Source: Sambucus nigra
Taxonomy: Eukaryota; Streptophyta; Magnoliopsida; Dipsacales; Adoxaceae
DNA length: 64,000 bases
Direction: 5' to 3'
Assembly: GCA_949130495.1 (NCBI GenBank)
Contig: OX422208.1
Span: 688,835,702 to 688,899,701, forward strand
The notes under the pieces are model-generated. The model was not told the origin of the DNA. It was given only the letters and a program-made list of their open reading frames with translations, and made no database searches. Made by a program: the position numbers and the translations under genes. The stretch's first letter is position 1, and every line of letters starts with the position of its first letter. Positions 24,036 to 36,559 of this stretch are shown piece by piece.

Positions 24036-27000
24036 TGTGACACCCCGCCTAATAAAATACCGGGTGATAAGTCATATACCAAATTAAAACAGGAATTCCA
24101 GTCGATTCATCCTTATCATCAATGTCGAAAATCTTTTTAAAACTTACTAACCACCTAGTATTCTAAAAAGTTGGTGCCAAATTTTATCTTTTTAATTCAA
24201 CCAAACAGTACATGCGAAAATAAATACAAACCATTCACACAACTTAAATAAATCAACTGAACAAATAATAAAATGACATGCGGAATAAACCATCGCCCAA
24301 CAAAGTAAATAGTCCAATACAAACATCCAACACTTGAATAAATAAATCTAAAAATTGTACAAGAAAGTCTGGGCGACATGCCCCAAGTAAACTGAAACTG
24401 ATAGATGATTCTTACTCTAGGAAAGAATGAATGAATGAGGCGTCTAATCCAAGCTCCTGCTAGCATCCACATAAGCTGCAGCTCCGCGTCCCTGAAATAG
24501 AATATCAAGTCGGGCATCCCAGTGGCTGGACACCTAAAAGGTTTTGAAAATAATTTTAGAGCAAGGGTTAGAATCCAAAATATTTTGAAAATATTTATCA
24601 AGTGAATTAACTGTAGTAATTTATAATGCATGAATGCACTTCATATTTAAGTTAGTGTCGCACTCCCTTGAGGACATACTCACCCCTCCACTAATGTTCA
24701 CACCTAACGGTTACCTTAACCCCACCTAGTTGTACTACCCCGTCCAACTAGTCCTGGTATAATATCCCCTTGCCATACTACTCTAACCCGAGTATAGTAA
24801 TTCCTAGATGATAATTTATCTCACCAATTAACTTAATTCATTTCTTCTAAATCATAACATATAATTGTGACACAAGTTATATAAAGTATATACATCACAC
24901 ACTGTATTATTTTCCGCATATAATATTTACTACCATTATATACGTACCTTTACTAAGAACAACCACACATATATATATGTATATCCATCCCTCCGAGTAT
25001 ACCCTCACCGGATGATTCCCTTTAAAGTGTTATCTCACTAGGTGTGGTCACATAACCTAGTTCCCCAAGTTGGAATCGCTCACCAACCTGGCCCAAAATA
25101 TAAACGTAGTGGAGGCGGTCATATTCCTTCCCTGAAAGTGAGATAAACCCGTCACCCATATACCAGACGCTATGACCTGGGATATACTCACCCTACTCCT
25201 CAAGCTAGGGGATTCACCCACATCGCGCAACTTCCCTTGATAACACTAGAGTATATAACTTAAATAAATATCTAGTCCTTGATATTTAATAGAACACGCA
25301 AAGTACACACATGTATAAATATATTATCACCACACCGTATATATATAAAATATAAATTCCAGCTTTACCGTGTACTAAAACTCGTAACACTAGCCTATAT
25401 ATTCTTGAGTCTATGGTCTGACTCAAATTTAATTAATTCACTCCTTAATAATTTATTACTTTCCCGAGTCTCTAGTCTGACTCTAATTTAATTAATTTAC
25501 ACATTAATTAATTATTATCAATCCGAGTCTATGGTCCGACACTAATTTAATTAATTTACAAATTAATTAATTATTACGAATATGAGTCTATAGTCCGACT
25601 CTAATTTAATTAATTAATTTAACACTTGGTGCCACCCAATCATTTTACCCAGACTCGCTCACTTGGCCCGTACCATTGTTAATATCCGATTCTATATTTC
25701 TCCCCATAACTAATTAATTACGCCTCGATTCCTTTAATAATGTAATGCCACTCAACTATAATATCTTAACCTTTTTCCCTCGGTCCAAGACCAATACCTA
25801 TGAATTAATTCCCGAAATTTAATCATCACGTGACATACAATTATCAACCTCCTAAAACCAATTATATCCCCTTATAATTGTTAAGGAATATGTGCCACAT
25901 ATGAATTTATCACTAAATAAAAATAGGTTATTAAATCCTAAATTAATTTCCCTTATATATAAAACTGGCGGATCTGCCAAAATTCAGGGACCGTCGATCG
26001 ATCGATCCCCTCCATCGATCGATCGATCGAACAGGTGCCCTTCTTCTCCGACTTGCTGTTACAGCCATTGTTAACCAACCTAGCTTCTACTTTCTCCCAT
26101 ATAAATCTTCAATCATAATCCACCATTTTAACATATGAAAACAGGTTCTACTCAACTTAGAAGCCTTAATTTAATAACCAATTTCCAAAAAATTTAACGT
26201 TTTCCATATTCGGGTTTTACCAGAGTTTCAAACACCCCACCATTTTTACATATCTAATATCAGAATTTAAATGTCCATTCATGCTGGATTTAATCATACG
26301 GTTCATATTCCTAAACTACATAATCATGAAACCTACTAATATCATCCCAAATCTCATCAAGATATATCATTTTTCGAATACCGATTTCACCCGAATACCC
26401 ATTTATACCCAAAATGGATTTTGGTCTACAAATCACAAAAATATGAATTGATTATCACCAATTTAAGAATCATAACAGTTAACCACTTGCCTGGAATCAC
26501 TCCTAGAGTCTGATCCGTTGTAGGGAATGGTTTGATGACAAACCCTCACTTTGTCCCTCGATTTGGCTCCAAAAGATATCCAATTGCCTCTTGATTTGTT
26601 TCCTCTATGTCTCTATCAAACCCTAGGTTTAGAATTGTTAATTGTCGTTCAATAAGTCCCTCAATTAGGTTAAAAACCCGCAATCCCATTTTTGGCCACA
26701 TGGGCCTAATTAAAATGGCCCGAATCACCCCGTGTGGGTCCGACTATGTCCAAAAATGTCCCTAGCCCCGATTACTCTTTTTTGACTAACTCGACCAATC
26801 TGGACTCAACAGCGCACTCAAAATTGTCATTCGAAATACTTTATAACATTTCCAAATTTCGACCTCAAAATGCGACACACATTGATTCACACAATTTAAC
26901 TCAAAGTCGCCAATTATAAATAATTCTTTCCACTAAATAAATTCTCCAAATCAAAAATTTAAGTTTCTCCAATTTAAATATTTTTATATCTCCCAAAAAT

Positions 27001-27038
27001 AATTAAATATTAAATCCTCAAAATTACGGGGTGTTACA
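24036..27038 (-). repeat. 3' LTR of the gag-only chromovirus
   Basis: Ends are TGTGACACCCCGCC...ACGGGGTGTTACA. It includes a minus-strand TATA-like box TATATAAGGG (25951-25960) with a TCGATCGATCGA-type palindrome cluster just upstream (25994-26030). It also has a stretch of four near-identical AATTTAATTAATT...GAGTCTATGGTC units at 25400-25620. It is closely similar to 29559-32574 throughout. Confidence 0.9.
25405..25622. repeat. short tandem units in chromovirus LTR (3' copy)
   Basis: Four imperfect units of about 52-65 bp, each containing CGAGTCTATGGTCCGAC and TAATTTAATTAATT. The same block recurs in the other LTR at 30914-31142 with slightly different unit junctions. Confidence 0.75.
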
Positions 27039-27055
27039 TACTTCCCCCCTTTCAA

Positions 27056-28179
27056 AGGAATTTCGTCCTCGAAATTAAGATAAGCCTAGTGCTCCAAGCT
27101 TGAAATATCACTCTCTAGTCATGTGCCTCTACGCTCGCTATATCTATCTCTCCCGCTTCTAATTATAAATTACCCAAATAGGCATTTTAATTAACTAGGG
27201 GGCCCATACACCCTGTTCCTGTGCTTGACCGCGCAAAAGTTTCTTTAATTAACTCGGGTGCCCATACAACCTATCCCTGTGCTTTATCGCAAGAAAGTTA
27301 CCCGACTATGCTAGCCGTAACCCGTAATATAACTTCCAAACTGTAGTCATATCACATATATGAATAATAATACTCGGGGTACCCAACCCATGTACTAACG
27401 ACCAAATATTTCCCCACTTTCAACGTTGCGCTAAGTTTCATGCGTTGGACGTCTCGCAAGCGAAATCCAAACAAGGAATCCCCGATACACTACTACCTAA
27501 CATTGTCGGCCGTTGAGATCTGTTAGACCCTTAGTCCATAGTACGTACCCCCAAATATCTGTCTCTTAACACAAAAGTATACACGCTTACCCTTATGCTA
27601 CAAAAGACAACATCCAATACTGCGCCCTTACTATCACTAGTTCTTGCGCAAACTAAACTCCGAGCTATCTCTCCCCACTCGAAAATAAATCTTACCACCC
27701 TGATTCACTTCAGTAAACACCCCTACTTACTGGGATAAAATTTGAGAACACAAGACCTCATTATGTGTCTATCGCACCACGCAATACAACATATATACAC
27801 ACATATATATAAGCTAGACGCCCTTTTAAGTGATACCTAGTAAAATCATTCATACCCTGGTGTCGTGAACACCAAAACTTACCCCACTATTCACAATAGT
27901 TCAAATCCATCGCTATTCAACCGATATAAACAAAATTCAGCTACCCTACTTCCATAATTCCGGAAAGTAGTGACCCCTCACATAATTGAAACCTTCACTC
28001 AGTGTGCACCTCCACTCTCTCGTGGTTAACACCAAAGGACTCCGCTACCCCACAAAAAATTTCATCTACATACTATGGCTGCTATAGCCAGCGCACCCAG
28101 TAAATCCGGCTCACTCGCGAAATTTAGTGAAAAATAATTTTATATTGTGACACCCTCACTATCACCCAAAACATACCCC
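27056..28179. other. non-coding interior of the gag-only chromovirus
   Basis: No protease, RT or integrase motif is visible on either strand. Next to the polypurine tract the minus strand keeps the usual FEDEIPLKGG-like end, so the last codons before the 3' LTR survive. A block at about 27400-27560 matches 16060-16250 of the solo LTR (shared GGACGTCTCGCAA and GAAATCCAAA stretches). Confidence 0.55.
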
Positions 28180-29370
28180 CTACCCATAGGATAAAAGATA
28201 ATTACCTCCATACTCTAGCTGCAATGGCTGATCCTCGGGTTCCTGAGCAGCTTCCCCCTGCCTGAATGCACCCATGACTTGTTGTAGTGGTTGTACATCC
28301 AGAACCTCATCCTGTAGTTGAACCCTGCCTCGTTTAGGACAATATCTCTTGACGTGTCCCTCTTCCCCACAAACGAAACACCTCTTAATAAATTCACCCT
28401 GCCACTGATCCCTTCCTTGCTCGCTTTGTTGAAACTCTTGGCCATTCTGTCGATAGCCCCCAGATCTAAATTTCTTGGCCTGATTCCCCTGCCGAAAATC
28501 CTGCCCCTGATGTCCCCCTGTCTGCTGCTGGGATACCCCACTGGTACTGTTCCCTCCTGCTTTATCCGACTGGCTGGTTTCCACTCCCCTCCTGCTTCCT
28601 TTCACGTGGAAGCGATATTCCTGGCAGTGCAGGAGTGCTGCATTAACGACATCTGTATAAGCTACTAATGCGGGATTACCAATAAAATGTTGTCTGATCC
28701 CCCAAACTAGTCCATCCATGAACCTTGATTTTTTTCTTTCTTCATCGCTTACCTCAACCGGTACAAAATTTGTCAAACAAGTGCATTCTTCCTCGTAATC
28801 GGCCACTGAACGGTTCCCCTGAGTCACCACTCTGAATTTTCTCCTCATTTCGGTCTCCACTACTGGCAGAAAATACTTACGATCGAACCGCACCTAAAAC
28901 TCTTTAATAGCTAATGTATCCCTTTCCTCAACTGTGGTGATCGACTCCCACCACTGTAGCGCTGCTCCCACTAACCTAAAAGTGGTTAGCATCTGCTTCC
29001 GCACCTCATTTCAATCTACCATGTGTAAGTGACACTGGATATCTCTCTTCCACTGACACGCTAGCACCACATCTGAACCCCCTCAAAACTCTGGCGGATG
29101 CCCTTTTTAAAAAACCTCTCGTACTTGCTGCCACCCCGACGGCCCCGGGTGGGCCTGAACATCCGGTACCACTAACGCTTATGGCTGATCTCGTGGAAAG
29201 TACCTTGCCATTGTGATCATTGTTGCTTCAACTCCCTGCGCCACTAATTCAGTTACTTGTGCTGCCGAAATCATCTCTGGCTGTTGTTGCGATAACTCTT
29301 GCTCCTGATGAGCCTCTCTAGTCTCCCCTCCCCCTGCTGCCCTAGCTTCTCTCTCTCTCCTGGGCGACAT
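28180..29370 (-). pseudogene. gag of the gag-only chromovirus
   Basis: It starts MSPRREREARAAGGG at 29370, about 175 bp from the PBS. Readable capsid pieces in the same frame are LRLxGAALQWWES-like sequence near 28960-28930, FDRKYFLPVVETEMRRKF, GNRSVADYEEECTCLTNF, VSDEERKKSRFMDGL, then a Gln-rich linker. A zinc knuckle, CFVCGEEGHVKRYC, lies near 28390-28350. About five stop codons interrupt one frame (between 29178 and 28894) without a frameshift. The ORF 28180-28893 is the longest open part (237 codons). Domain order fits Del/Tekay gag. Confidence 0.75.
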
Positions 29371-29544
29371 CTGAAATGAGAATCGAATTGTATGAGTTCA
29401 TCCTCAAATATAAAGCAATTGGCATAAGAACGTAAATGCGCATACGTATAAGAATACAACAATCCTATGATAGGGTTTTACATTAAAGAACGCTAAGCTG
29501 AAACGTGAAAAGCCGGATAGATCCTAAGGACACTAGAACCTGAT

Positions 29545-29556
29545 GCTCTGATACCA
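29545..29556 (-). other. primer-binding site (initiator tRNA-Met type)
   Basis: The minus strand reads TGGTATCAGAGC, complementary to the 3' end of plant initiator tRNA-Met. It is separated by 2 bp from the LTR edge at 29559. Confidence 0.9.
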
Positions 29557-29558
29557 TC

Positions 29559-32500
29559 CGTGACTCCCCGCCTAATAAAATACCGGGTGATCAGTCCTAT
29601 ACCAAATTAAAATAGGAATCCCAATTCGTTCATCCTTAGCATCACTCTCGAAAACCTTTTTAAAACTTACTAACCACCTAGTATTCTAAAAAGCTGGTGT
29701 GTAATTAACCAAACACTACAAGTAGAAATAAATATAAACCATTCACACAACTGAAATAAATCAACTGAATAAATAACAAAACGATATACCGAATAAACCA
29801 TCGGCCACCAGAGTAAATAGTCCAATACAAACATCCAACACCTGAATAAATAAATCTGAAAACTATACTGAAAAGTCTGGGCGACATACCCCAAGTAAAC
29901 TGAAACTGATAGATGATTCCTACTCTAGGAAAGAATGAATGAATGAGGCGTTTAATCCAAGCTCCTGCTAGGATCCACATATGTTGCAGCTCCGTGTCCC
30001 TGGAATAGAATATCAAGTTTGGCGTCCCTGTTGCTAGACACCTAAAAGGTTTTGAAAATAATTTTATATCAAGGATTAGAACCCAAAACATTTTAAAAAT
30101 ATTTAGCAAGTGAATTAACTGCAGTAATTTAAAATACATGAATGTGCTTCATATTTAAGTTTGTGTCGCACTCCCTTGAGGACATACTCACCCCTCCACT
30201 AATGTGCACACCTAACGGTTAGCTTAACCCCACCTAGTTGTATTACCCTGTCCAACTAATCCTGGTATAATCTCCCCTTGCCATACTACTCTAACCTGAG
30301 TATAATAGTTCCCGGATTATAATTTATCTCACCAATTAACTTAATTAATTTCTTTTAAATCATAACATATAACCGTGACACAAGTTATATAAAGTTTATA
30401 CATCACATACTGTATTATTTCCCGCATATAATATTTACTACCATTATATACGTACATTTACTAAGAACAACCACACACATAAATATGTATATCCATCCCT
30501 CCGAGTATACTCTCACCGGATGATTCCCTCTAAAGTGCTATCTCACTAGATGTGCTCACATAACCTAGTTCCCCAAGTTGGAATCGCTCACCAACGTATC
30601 CCAAAATATAAACGTAGTGGAGGCGGTCATATTCCTTCCCTAAAAGTGAGATAAACCCCTCACCCATATACCGGACGCGATGACCTGGGGATATACTCAC
30701 CCGACTCCTCAAGCTAGGGGTTTCACCCACATCGCGCAACCTCCCTTGATAGCACTAGAGTATATAACTTAAATAAATATCTAGTCCATGATATTTAATA
30801 GCACACACAAAGTATACACATGTATATATATACTATCACCACACCGTATATATATAAAATATAAATCATGGCTTTACTGTGTACTAAAACCCGTAACACT
30901 AGCCTATATATTCTCGAGTCTATAGTCCGACTCAAATTTAATTAATTCACTCCTTAATAATTTATTACTTTCCCGAGTCTACGGTCTGACTCTAATTTAA
31001 TTAATTTACATATTAATTAATTATTACCGACCCGAGTCTATGGTCCGACTCTAATTTAATTAATTTATACATTAATTAATTATTACCAATCCGAGTCTAT
31101 GGTTTGACTCTAATTTAATTAATTTACAGATTAATTAATTTAACACTTGGTGTCACCCAACCATTTTACCCGGACTCGCTCACTTGGCCCGTACCATCAT
31201 TAATACCTGATTCTATATTTCGCCCCATAACTAATTAATTACACCTCGATTCCTTTAATAATGTAGTGCCACTCAACTACAATATCCAAACCTTTTTCCC
31301 TCGGTCCAAGACCAATACCTATGTATTAATTCCTGAAATTTAATCATCCCGTGACATACAATTATCATCCTCCTAAACCCAATTATATCCCCTTATAATT
31401 GTTAAGGAATATGTGCCACATATGAATTTATCACTAAATAAAAGTAGGGAATTGAATCCTAAATTAATTTCCCTTATATATAAAACTGGTGGATCTGTCA
31501 AAATTCGGGGACCATCGATCGATCGATCCCCTCCATCGATCGATCGAACGAACAGGTACCCTTCTTCTCCGACTTGCTGTTTTAGCCATTGTTAACCCAA
31601 CCAAGCTTCTACTTTCTCCCATAAAAATCTCCGATCATAATCCACCATTTTAACATATGAAAACAGGTTCTACTCAACTTAGACGTCTTAATTTAATAAC
31701 CAATTTACACAAATTTTAACGTTTTCCAGATTCGGGTTTTACTCGGGTTTCAAACACCCAAACATTTTTACATCTCTACTATCACAATTTAAATGTCCAT
31801 TCATGCTGGATTTAATCATACGAATCATATTTCTAAACTACATAATCATGAAACCTACTAATATCATCCCAAATCTCATCAAGATATACCATTTTTCGAA
31901 TACCGATTTCACCCGAATACCCATTTATACCCAAAATGGATTTTGGTCTACAAATCACAAAAATATGAATTGATTATCACCAATTTATGAATCATAACAG
32001 TTAACCACTTGCCTGGAATCATTCCTAGAGTCTGATCCGTTGTAGGGAATGGTTTAATGACGAACCCTCACTTTGTCCCTCGATTTGGCTCCAAAAGATA
32101 TCCAATTGCCTCTTGATTTGTTTCCTTTGTGTCTCTCTCAAACCCTAGATTTATAATTGTTAACTTTCGTTCAATAAGTTCCTCAATTAGGTTAAAAACT
32201 CTTAATCCCGTTTTTGGCCACATGGGCCTAATTAAAATGGCCCGAATCACCCCGTGTGGACCCGGCTATGCCCAAAAATGTTCCGAGGCCCGATTACTAC
32301 CCCTGAGTACTCTTTTCTGACTAAATCGACCCATTCGGACTCAACCGCGCACTCAGAATTGTCATCCGAAATACTTTGTAACATTTTTAAATTTCGACCT
32401 CAAAATGCGACACACATTAATTCGCACAATTTAACTTAAAGTCGCCAATTATAAATAATTCTTCCCTCTCAAATAAATTCTCCAAATCAAAAATTTAAGT

Positions 32501-32574
32501 TTCTCCAATTTAAATATTTTTATATCTCCCAAAAATAATTAAATATTAAATCCTCAAAATTACGGGGTGTTACA
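29559..32574 (-). repeat. 5' LTR of the gag-only chromovirus
   Basis: It begins (plus) CGTGACTCCCCGCC, where the first T of TGTGACACC is mutated, and ends ACGGGGTGTTACA. The TATA-like box is on the minus strand at 31471-31480, with the GATCGATC palindrome cluster at 31514-31547, 35-75 bp upstream of it. Confidence 0.9.
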
Positions 32575-33560
32575 GCAGGTTGAGAGATGTTATTGATGGT
32601 TAAAATTGTGGTACTAGCAGGCTTCTCAAACTTTCTGGGAGTGAACTGTCCGGATACTTTATTTGGCTCAACCTCTGTCTTGGCGAGACTTTCTTTGATA
32701 TTCACTTATGCTTCCCAAAGGGCTCAGAAATAGGGGTAATGTTGTCCTCCCATCGTTGCTCGGACAATGGGTAAGAAGTTCTTTTTCATAATACTGACTT
32801 GTTCCTCTTTGAAAGGCCAGTTGGTCATGATGGCCATTTTCTTTCTCCACCTTGCTATGAAATTAGTGATAATTTCCTTAGGATTCTATTTGATAAGTTC
32901 TAAATCATGGAGGGTAACCTCTAAATCCTTATTGTACTTGTATTGTGACATGAATTCATGGGCAACATCCTCCCAACTACAAGCTCTGGACTTCTTGATA
33001 GATAAGAACCGGCGAAGAGCGCTATCCTTTAAAATTTATTGGAACATTTGGACCATTATTTCCTAAGCGGCACCTAGGAGAGTCAAGGCTCGGTAGTAAA
33101 TTTAGAGATTAACAATTGGGGGGTTCACTACCCTTGAACTTCTCAACTTTTTCGGTAACCTTGCCTTAGGATAGGGAGAAATATGAGTGTAATCCATGTA
33201 TTTACCGGAGATTCAGACTTGGTCAAACTTCTTGGTCAATAACTTAAGGTCCTCCTTGACCTTAATCAATTATTCTTTGTCGATTCAATGGTCATGGGCA
33301 GGTTAGCCACTGGTTGGGCAAGATTCAGCATTGGTAACTGAGCTAGCGATGGCCATTTGCAGGAGGGACACGAGGAGCGTACTGTTACTCTTTTGGGATC
33401 CAAATAGGCTCAAGTGCGGGCGAACCCATAGCGTGAGGAAAGAGGACATTGGGCTCTTCACGAATATGGACTCAGTTTCGGTGCATCTTATGAACTTCGA
33501 TTTGAAGGTTGTCAATCTTGGCGATAAGTTGTGCTAGGACCGTCATTAAAACAAGGCTAA
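32575..33560 (-). pseudogene. Ogre gag, N-terminal/central relic
   Basis: The minus strand from about 33030 to 32580 reads FLSIKKSRACSWEDVAHEFM, SQYKYNKDLEVTLHDLELIK, NFIARWRKKMAIMTNWPFKE and VRATMGGQHYP across stops. This is the Ogre gag core, with the YKYN.D.E.TL.DLE pattern and F..RWR segment. ORF 32520-32705 includes its continuation (NIKESLAKTEVEPNKVSGQF). Upstream, 33560-33100 is weaker, with a coiled LAQLIAKIDNLQIEVHKM stretch near 33540-33480 that resembles the gag N-terminus. Confidence 0.7.
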
Positions 33561-33900
33561 AAATTTGGTACTTGGTTTGCGTTCTCCATAGAGTGAGGGT
33601 AAAAGTGGATTCCAGACTCGAAGCAAGTAGCAGGAGAACTAACGGAGCTTCAGGGCAGTTCGACGGAAGACCAAAGCCAATTGGAAGCCAGGCCAAGGGT
33701 CGGGTATGCGATCGACCTGAGAAGGAAAATGATTCAAATTTATTTTTGAAAGAGAAAAGGAAGAATCTTTTAGAAAAAATAGAAAAAAATATTTTTTGGA
33801 AAGGGAAGGACAATATTTTTGGTATTTTACAAAGAAGGGGGAAAAAAGTTTTTGTCACTTTTGGTAAAGGAGGGGAAAATAAGAGAAGAGTATCAGCATG

Positions 33901-33991
<91 letters not shown>
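33901..33991. repeat. (ATT)n microsatellite
   Basis: About 30 perfect ATT units end in ATCATC. ORFs of poly-Tyr or poly-Ile over it are artefacts. Confidence 0.95.
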
Positions 33992-33992
<1 letters not shown>

Positions 33993-36410
33993 CATCATTA
34001 TGTTTTCACTTGTAATAGGTTTACCTAAATGCAAAAGAAATGTCGGACGGGATCCGAGCCTAAGAATAATTGAGTTTGAAAAATATGTAAAACATGGTTT
34101 GATTTGTTGTCAGGCTCATGACAGGATCTCATTTTGAAAAAAATATGAAATCATGCAAACATTTGGGCGGCATGTCGACCCGTCATATCGACAAAGATTC
34201 GGGTAATAACCCGCAAACTAAATATGAGTGCCCTATGTTTGACACCTATATGAGGGTATGCATTTTTTAGGTTAGTGGAACGGTTCCCCCCTTTGGCATG
34301 ACTTCCAAGATATACGTCTTGCTCTTGAGGGCAATCGGTATGTGTGGACAAGCCATTTGATATACCTAAGTGTACGTGAATTTCCTCAGTATATACCTCA
34401 TGGGGATTGTACGTGTGATAACGAATTTGATATACTCGATGTACGTGAATGAGTTTCCTGTGATATACCTCCAGTCATAACTTCATTCAAGCGGTACGAA
34501 GTGGGGGGAACCATTCGATAAGCATCAAAAGTACTTGGGCAATGGAGGGTGAGAGTCATATTACTTAGGCTAACTGCGACCTGCCGGACCAGCGCCCATC
34601 ACAAAGTGACCCCAAGTACGGGACAAAATTTTGGTCAATAACTATGCTCTTTTGTGATGTAGTGTGCAAAAATGCATGATTCTTGATTATTATATTATGG
34701 AGAGAGTTTTATTTGGCATGATGGGCACTATACTAATAAGTAAGAATGTACAAATATCATAAAAAGTAAATCTAGCATGGAACATGAAGATTACACTAAG
34801 CATGGATATGTGAGAGTGAGTGATGTGCGAATATCTATAAGTGAGTGTGCGGTAGTGAACCTAAGCATGGATTAACTACAAGTGGTGTGTGACAAGTGTG
34901 AGTGAGCATGGAAATATACAAGTGTGATAAGTGGAGATGTGTGCCAGTGATACCTAAGCATAGATATTCTAGGTGGTGTGTGCAATATGTAGATATAAGT
35001 GATCCTACGTGTAAGTAATGTGAAGTGTACATGGAGAGCATCTATAAGTGAGTGAGTGAGTGAGTAATGATATAAGCATAAGGTAGATATATGCAAGAAA
35101 TAATAGAGGATAAAAAAGGGAACATACAAGTAGGTGCATACGCACACAAGTAGAATATGATAACACCCATGTAAACAGAGTCTAGTCCTCTTATAATAAG
35201 TTTGTCACCAACAGAGTCTCCACTGTGGCAATCCCTTCCCTTTTCGAAGGGTCGTACTCTCCTTCCTCCCGTCTCGGAGGGGGGGGGGGGGAGGGAGGAG
35301 AGTGAAGGTATCACACCATTTTCTCCTAGGAGCGCTTCGGTCATCGTCGATGTGCGGTGAATGTAAAGATATGGATTTGTCAACCTATTTTGTACAAAAC
35401 AAGCAAAAGACCCCGCCTCGAGAGAGCGACATCAAAGACAAACTGATGCTTAGGAAACCAATAGTTCAGAGGTTCGGGGGCAAAGATAAGGAATGGGAAG
35501 GTGTTAGGCACCCATCCCTCTCTTTCGGTCTCTCATGAGCTTATGTTACTATTTTTTTATTTCTCCGTAGAGTGTGTGTGCATGTATATATAAATGGAGA
35601 TCGAAATCGCTCAACTCATATCAAGGAAAAGATAGAATGAGGCCATCCAAAGTAATAATTAAAAAATAAGATGTGTGCGCTTATCCAGATATTACTCTCT
35701 ATGATGGAACGATAATATTTGTTAGATAAAATGCAAATATGGATCTCAAGTATGATATATAAGAGTGATATATAAATAAAATGAAAACACAAAAATTGGA
35801 AAATTGGACTCGAGTCTCGGGTTTTATCCCAAAATGCCTACATAACCTATAAAGGCATCAAAGTCCACATAGTTTGCATGTGGCACAAGGCTGGGGTTTA
35901 TCACACAAATTCAAACAGGAGTTTATTATATGTGTGTGTGTGTGTGTAGACAAGATAATTTCGTTTTGAGAAATTGTGGTGGATAATCCAGTTGGAACTT
36001 ATAGACATAACCCTTTTTCTCTCTGTTTTTTTTTTTTTTTATAGAAAATAAAATATGTTCAATATAACCAATGAAGGATGAGATGTTAGTGTTTATGAAC
36101 TAAAGTAAAATCTAAACTAAGAATTTATGTAACTAATGCGAAAATAAAGAATTTAAAGAGAGAGAAGGATTTTTGGACCTTCTTTGGAGAATTGTGGCTT
36201 AATCTTGATCCTGATGAGCTCCCTTGAATGTTGGGATGAATGTTGGATGAGAGAGAAGGAGATTTTTTCTAAATTAGGTATGAAAATTATGGGAATGAAA
36301 GATGGAAAGAAATTTTGCACGAGGAAACTTCGTTTATTGCAATAGAATGTTGTTGCGATCACTAATATTGATACATCTGAGGTGTCACTTTAGAGTGAGC
36401 TCATTCCCTC

Positions 36411-36419
36411 CTTTTATAG
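36411..36419 (-). promoter_or_regulatory. TATA box of the putative Ogre LTR
   Basis: The minus strand reads CTATAAAAGGAGG, a strong plant TATA consensus. Inverted repeats lie 34-110 bp upstream. There is no direct evidence of use. Confidence 0.45.
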
Positions 36420-36559
36420 GGTAGGGAAACTGCCTATCGACATACCCCTAGCCCTATCAATCGATAGGTGATCCTAGACACACCGCTAATTGGTAGAGAA
36501 ATGGACCTGCCAATCGGCAGTCTTGTGAAAAAATTTTCCACAAAAATGGTCATAGAATG

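Larger units (their letters stand above)
24036..32574 (-). mobile_element. Tekay/Del-type chromovirus derivative retaining only gag (TR-GAG)
   Basis: Two LTRs of about 3.0 kb (24036-27038 and 29559-32574) flank a 2.5-kb interior. The interior has an initiator-Met PBS (TGGTATCAGAGC, 29545-29556), a single-frame gag (29370-28180) and a polypurine tract (minus strand AAAGGGGGGAAGTA, about 27039-27055). Pol is absent, replaced by about 1.1 kb of non-coding DNA. Flanks GAAGG (24031-24035) and GCAGG (32575-32579) look like a 5-bp TSD with one mutation. It inserted in the gag of the Ogre element, whose sequence resumes at 32575. Confidence 0.85.

Noticed and set aside
33819..34137. poly-Tyr and poly-Ile ORFs
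   Set aside because: They translate the (ATT)n microsatellite.
34835..35383. His/Thr/Tyr-rich ORFs near 35 kb
   Set aside because: They arise from GTGAGTGAG-type low-complexity sequence in the putative Ogre LTR.
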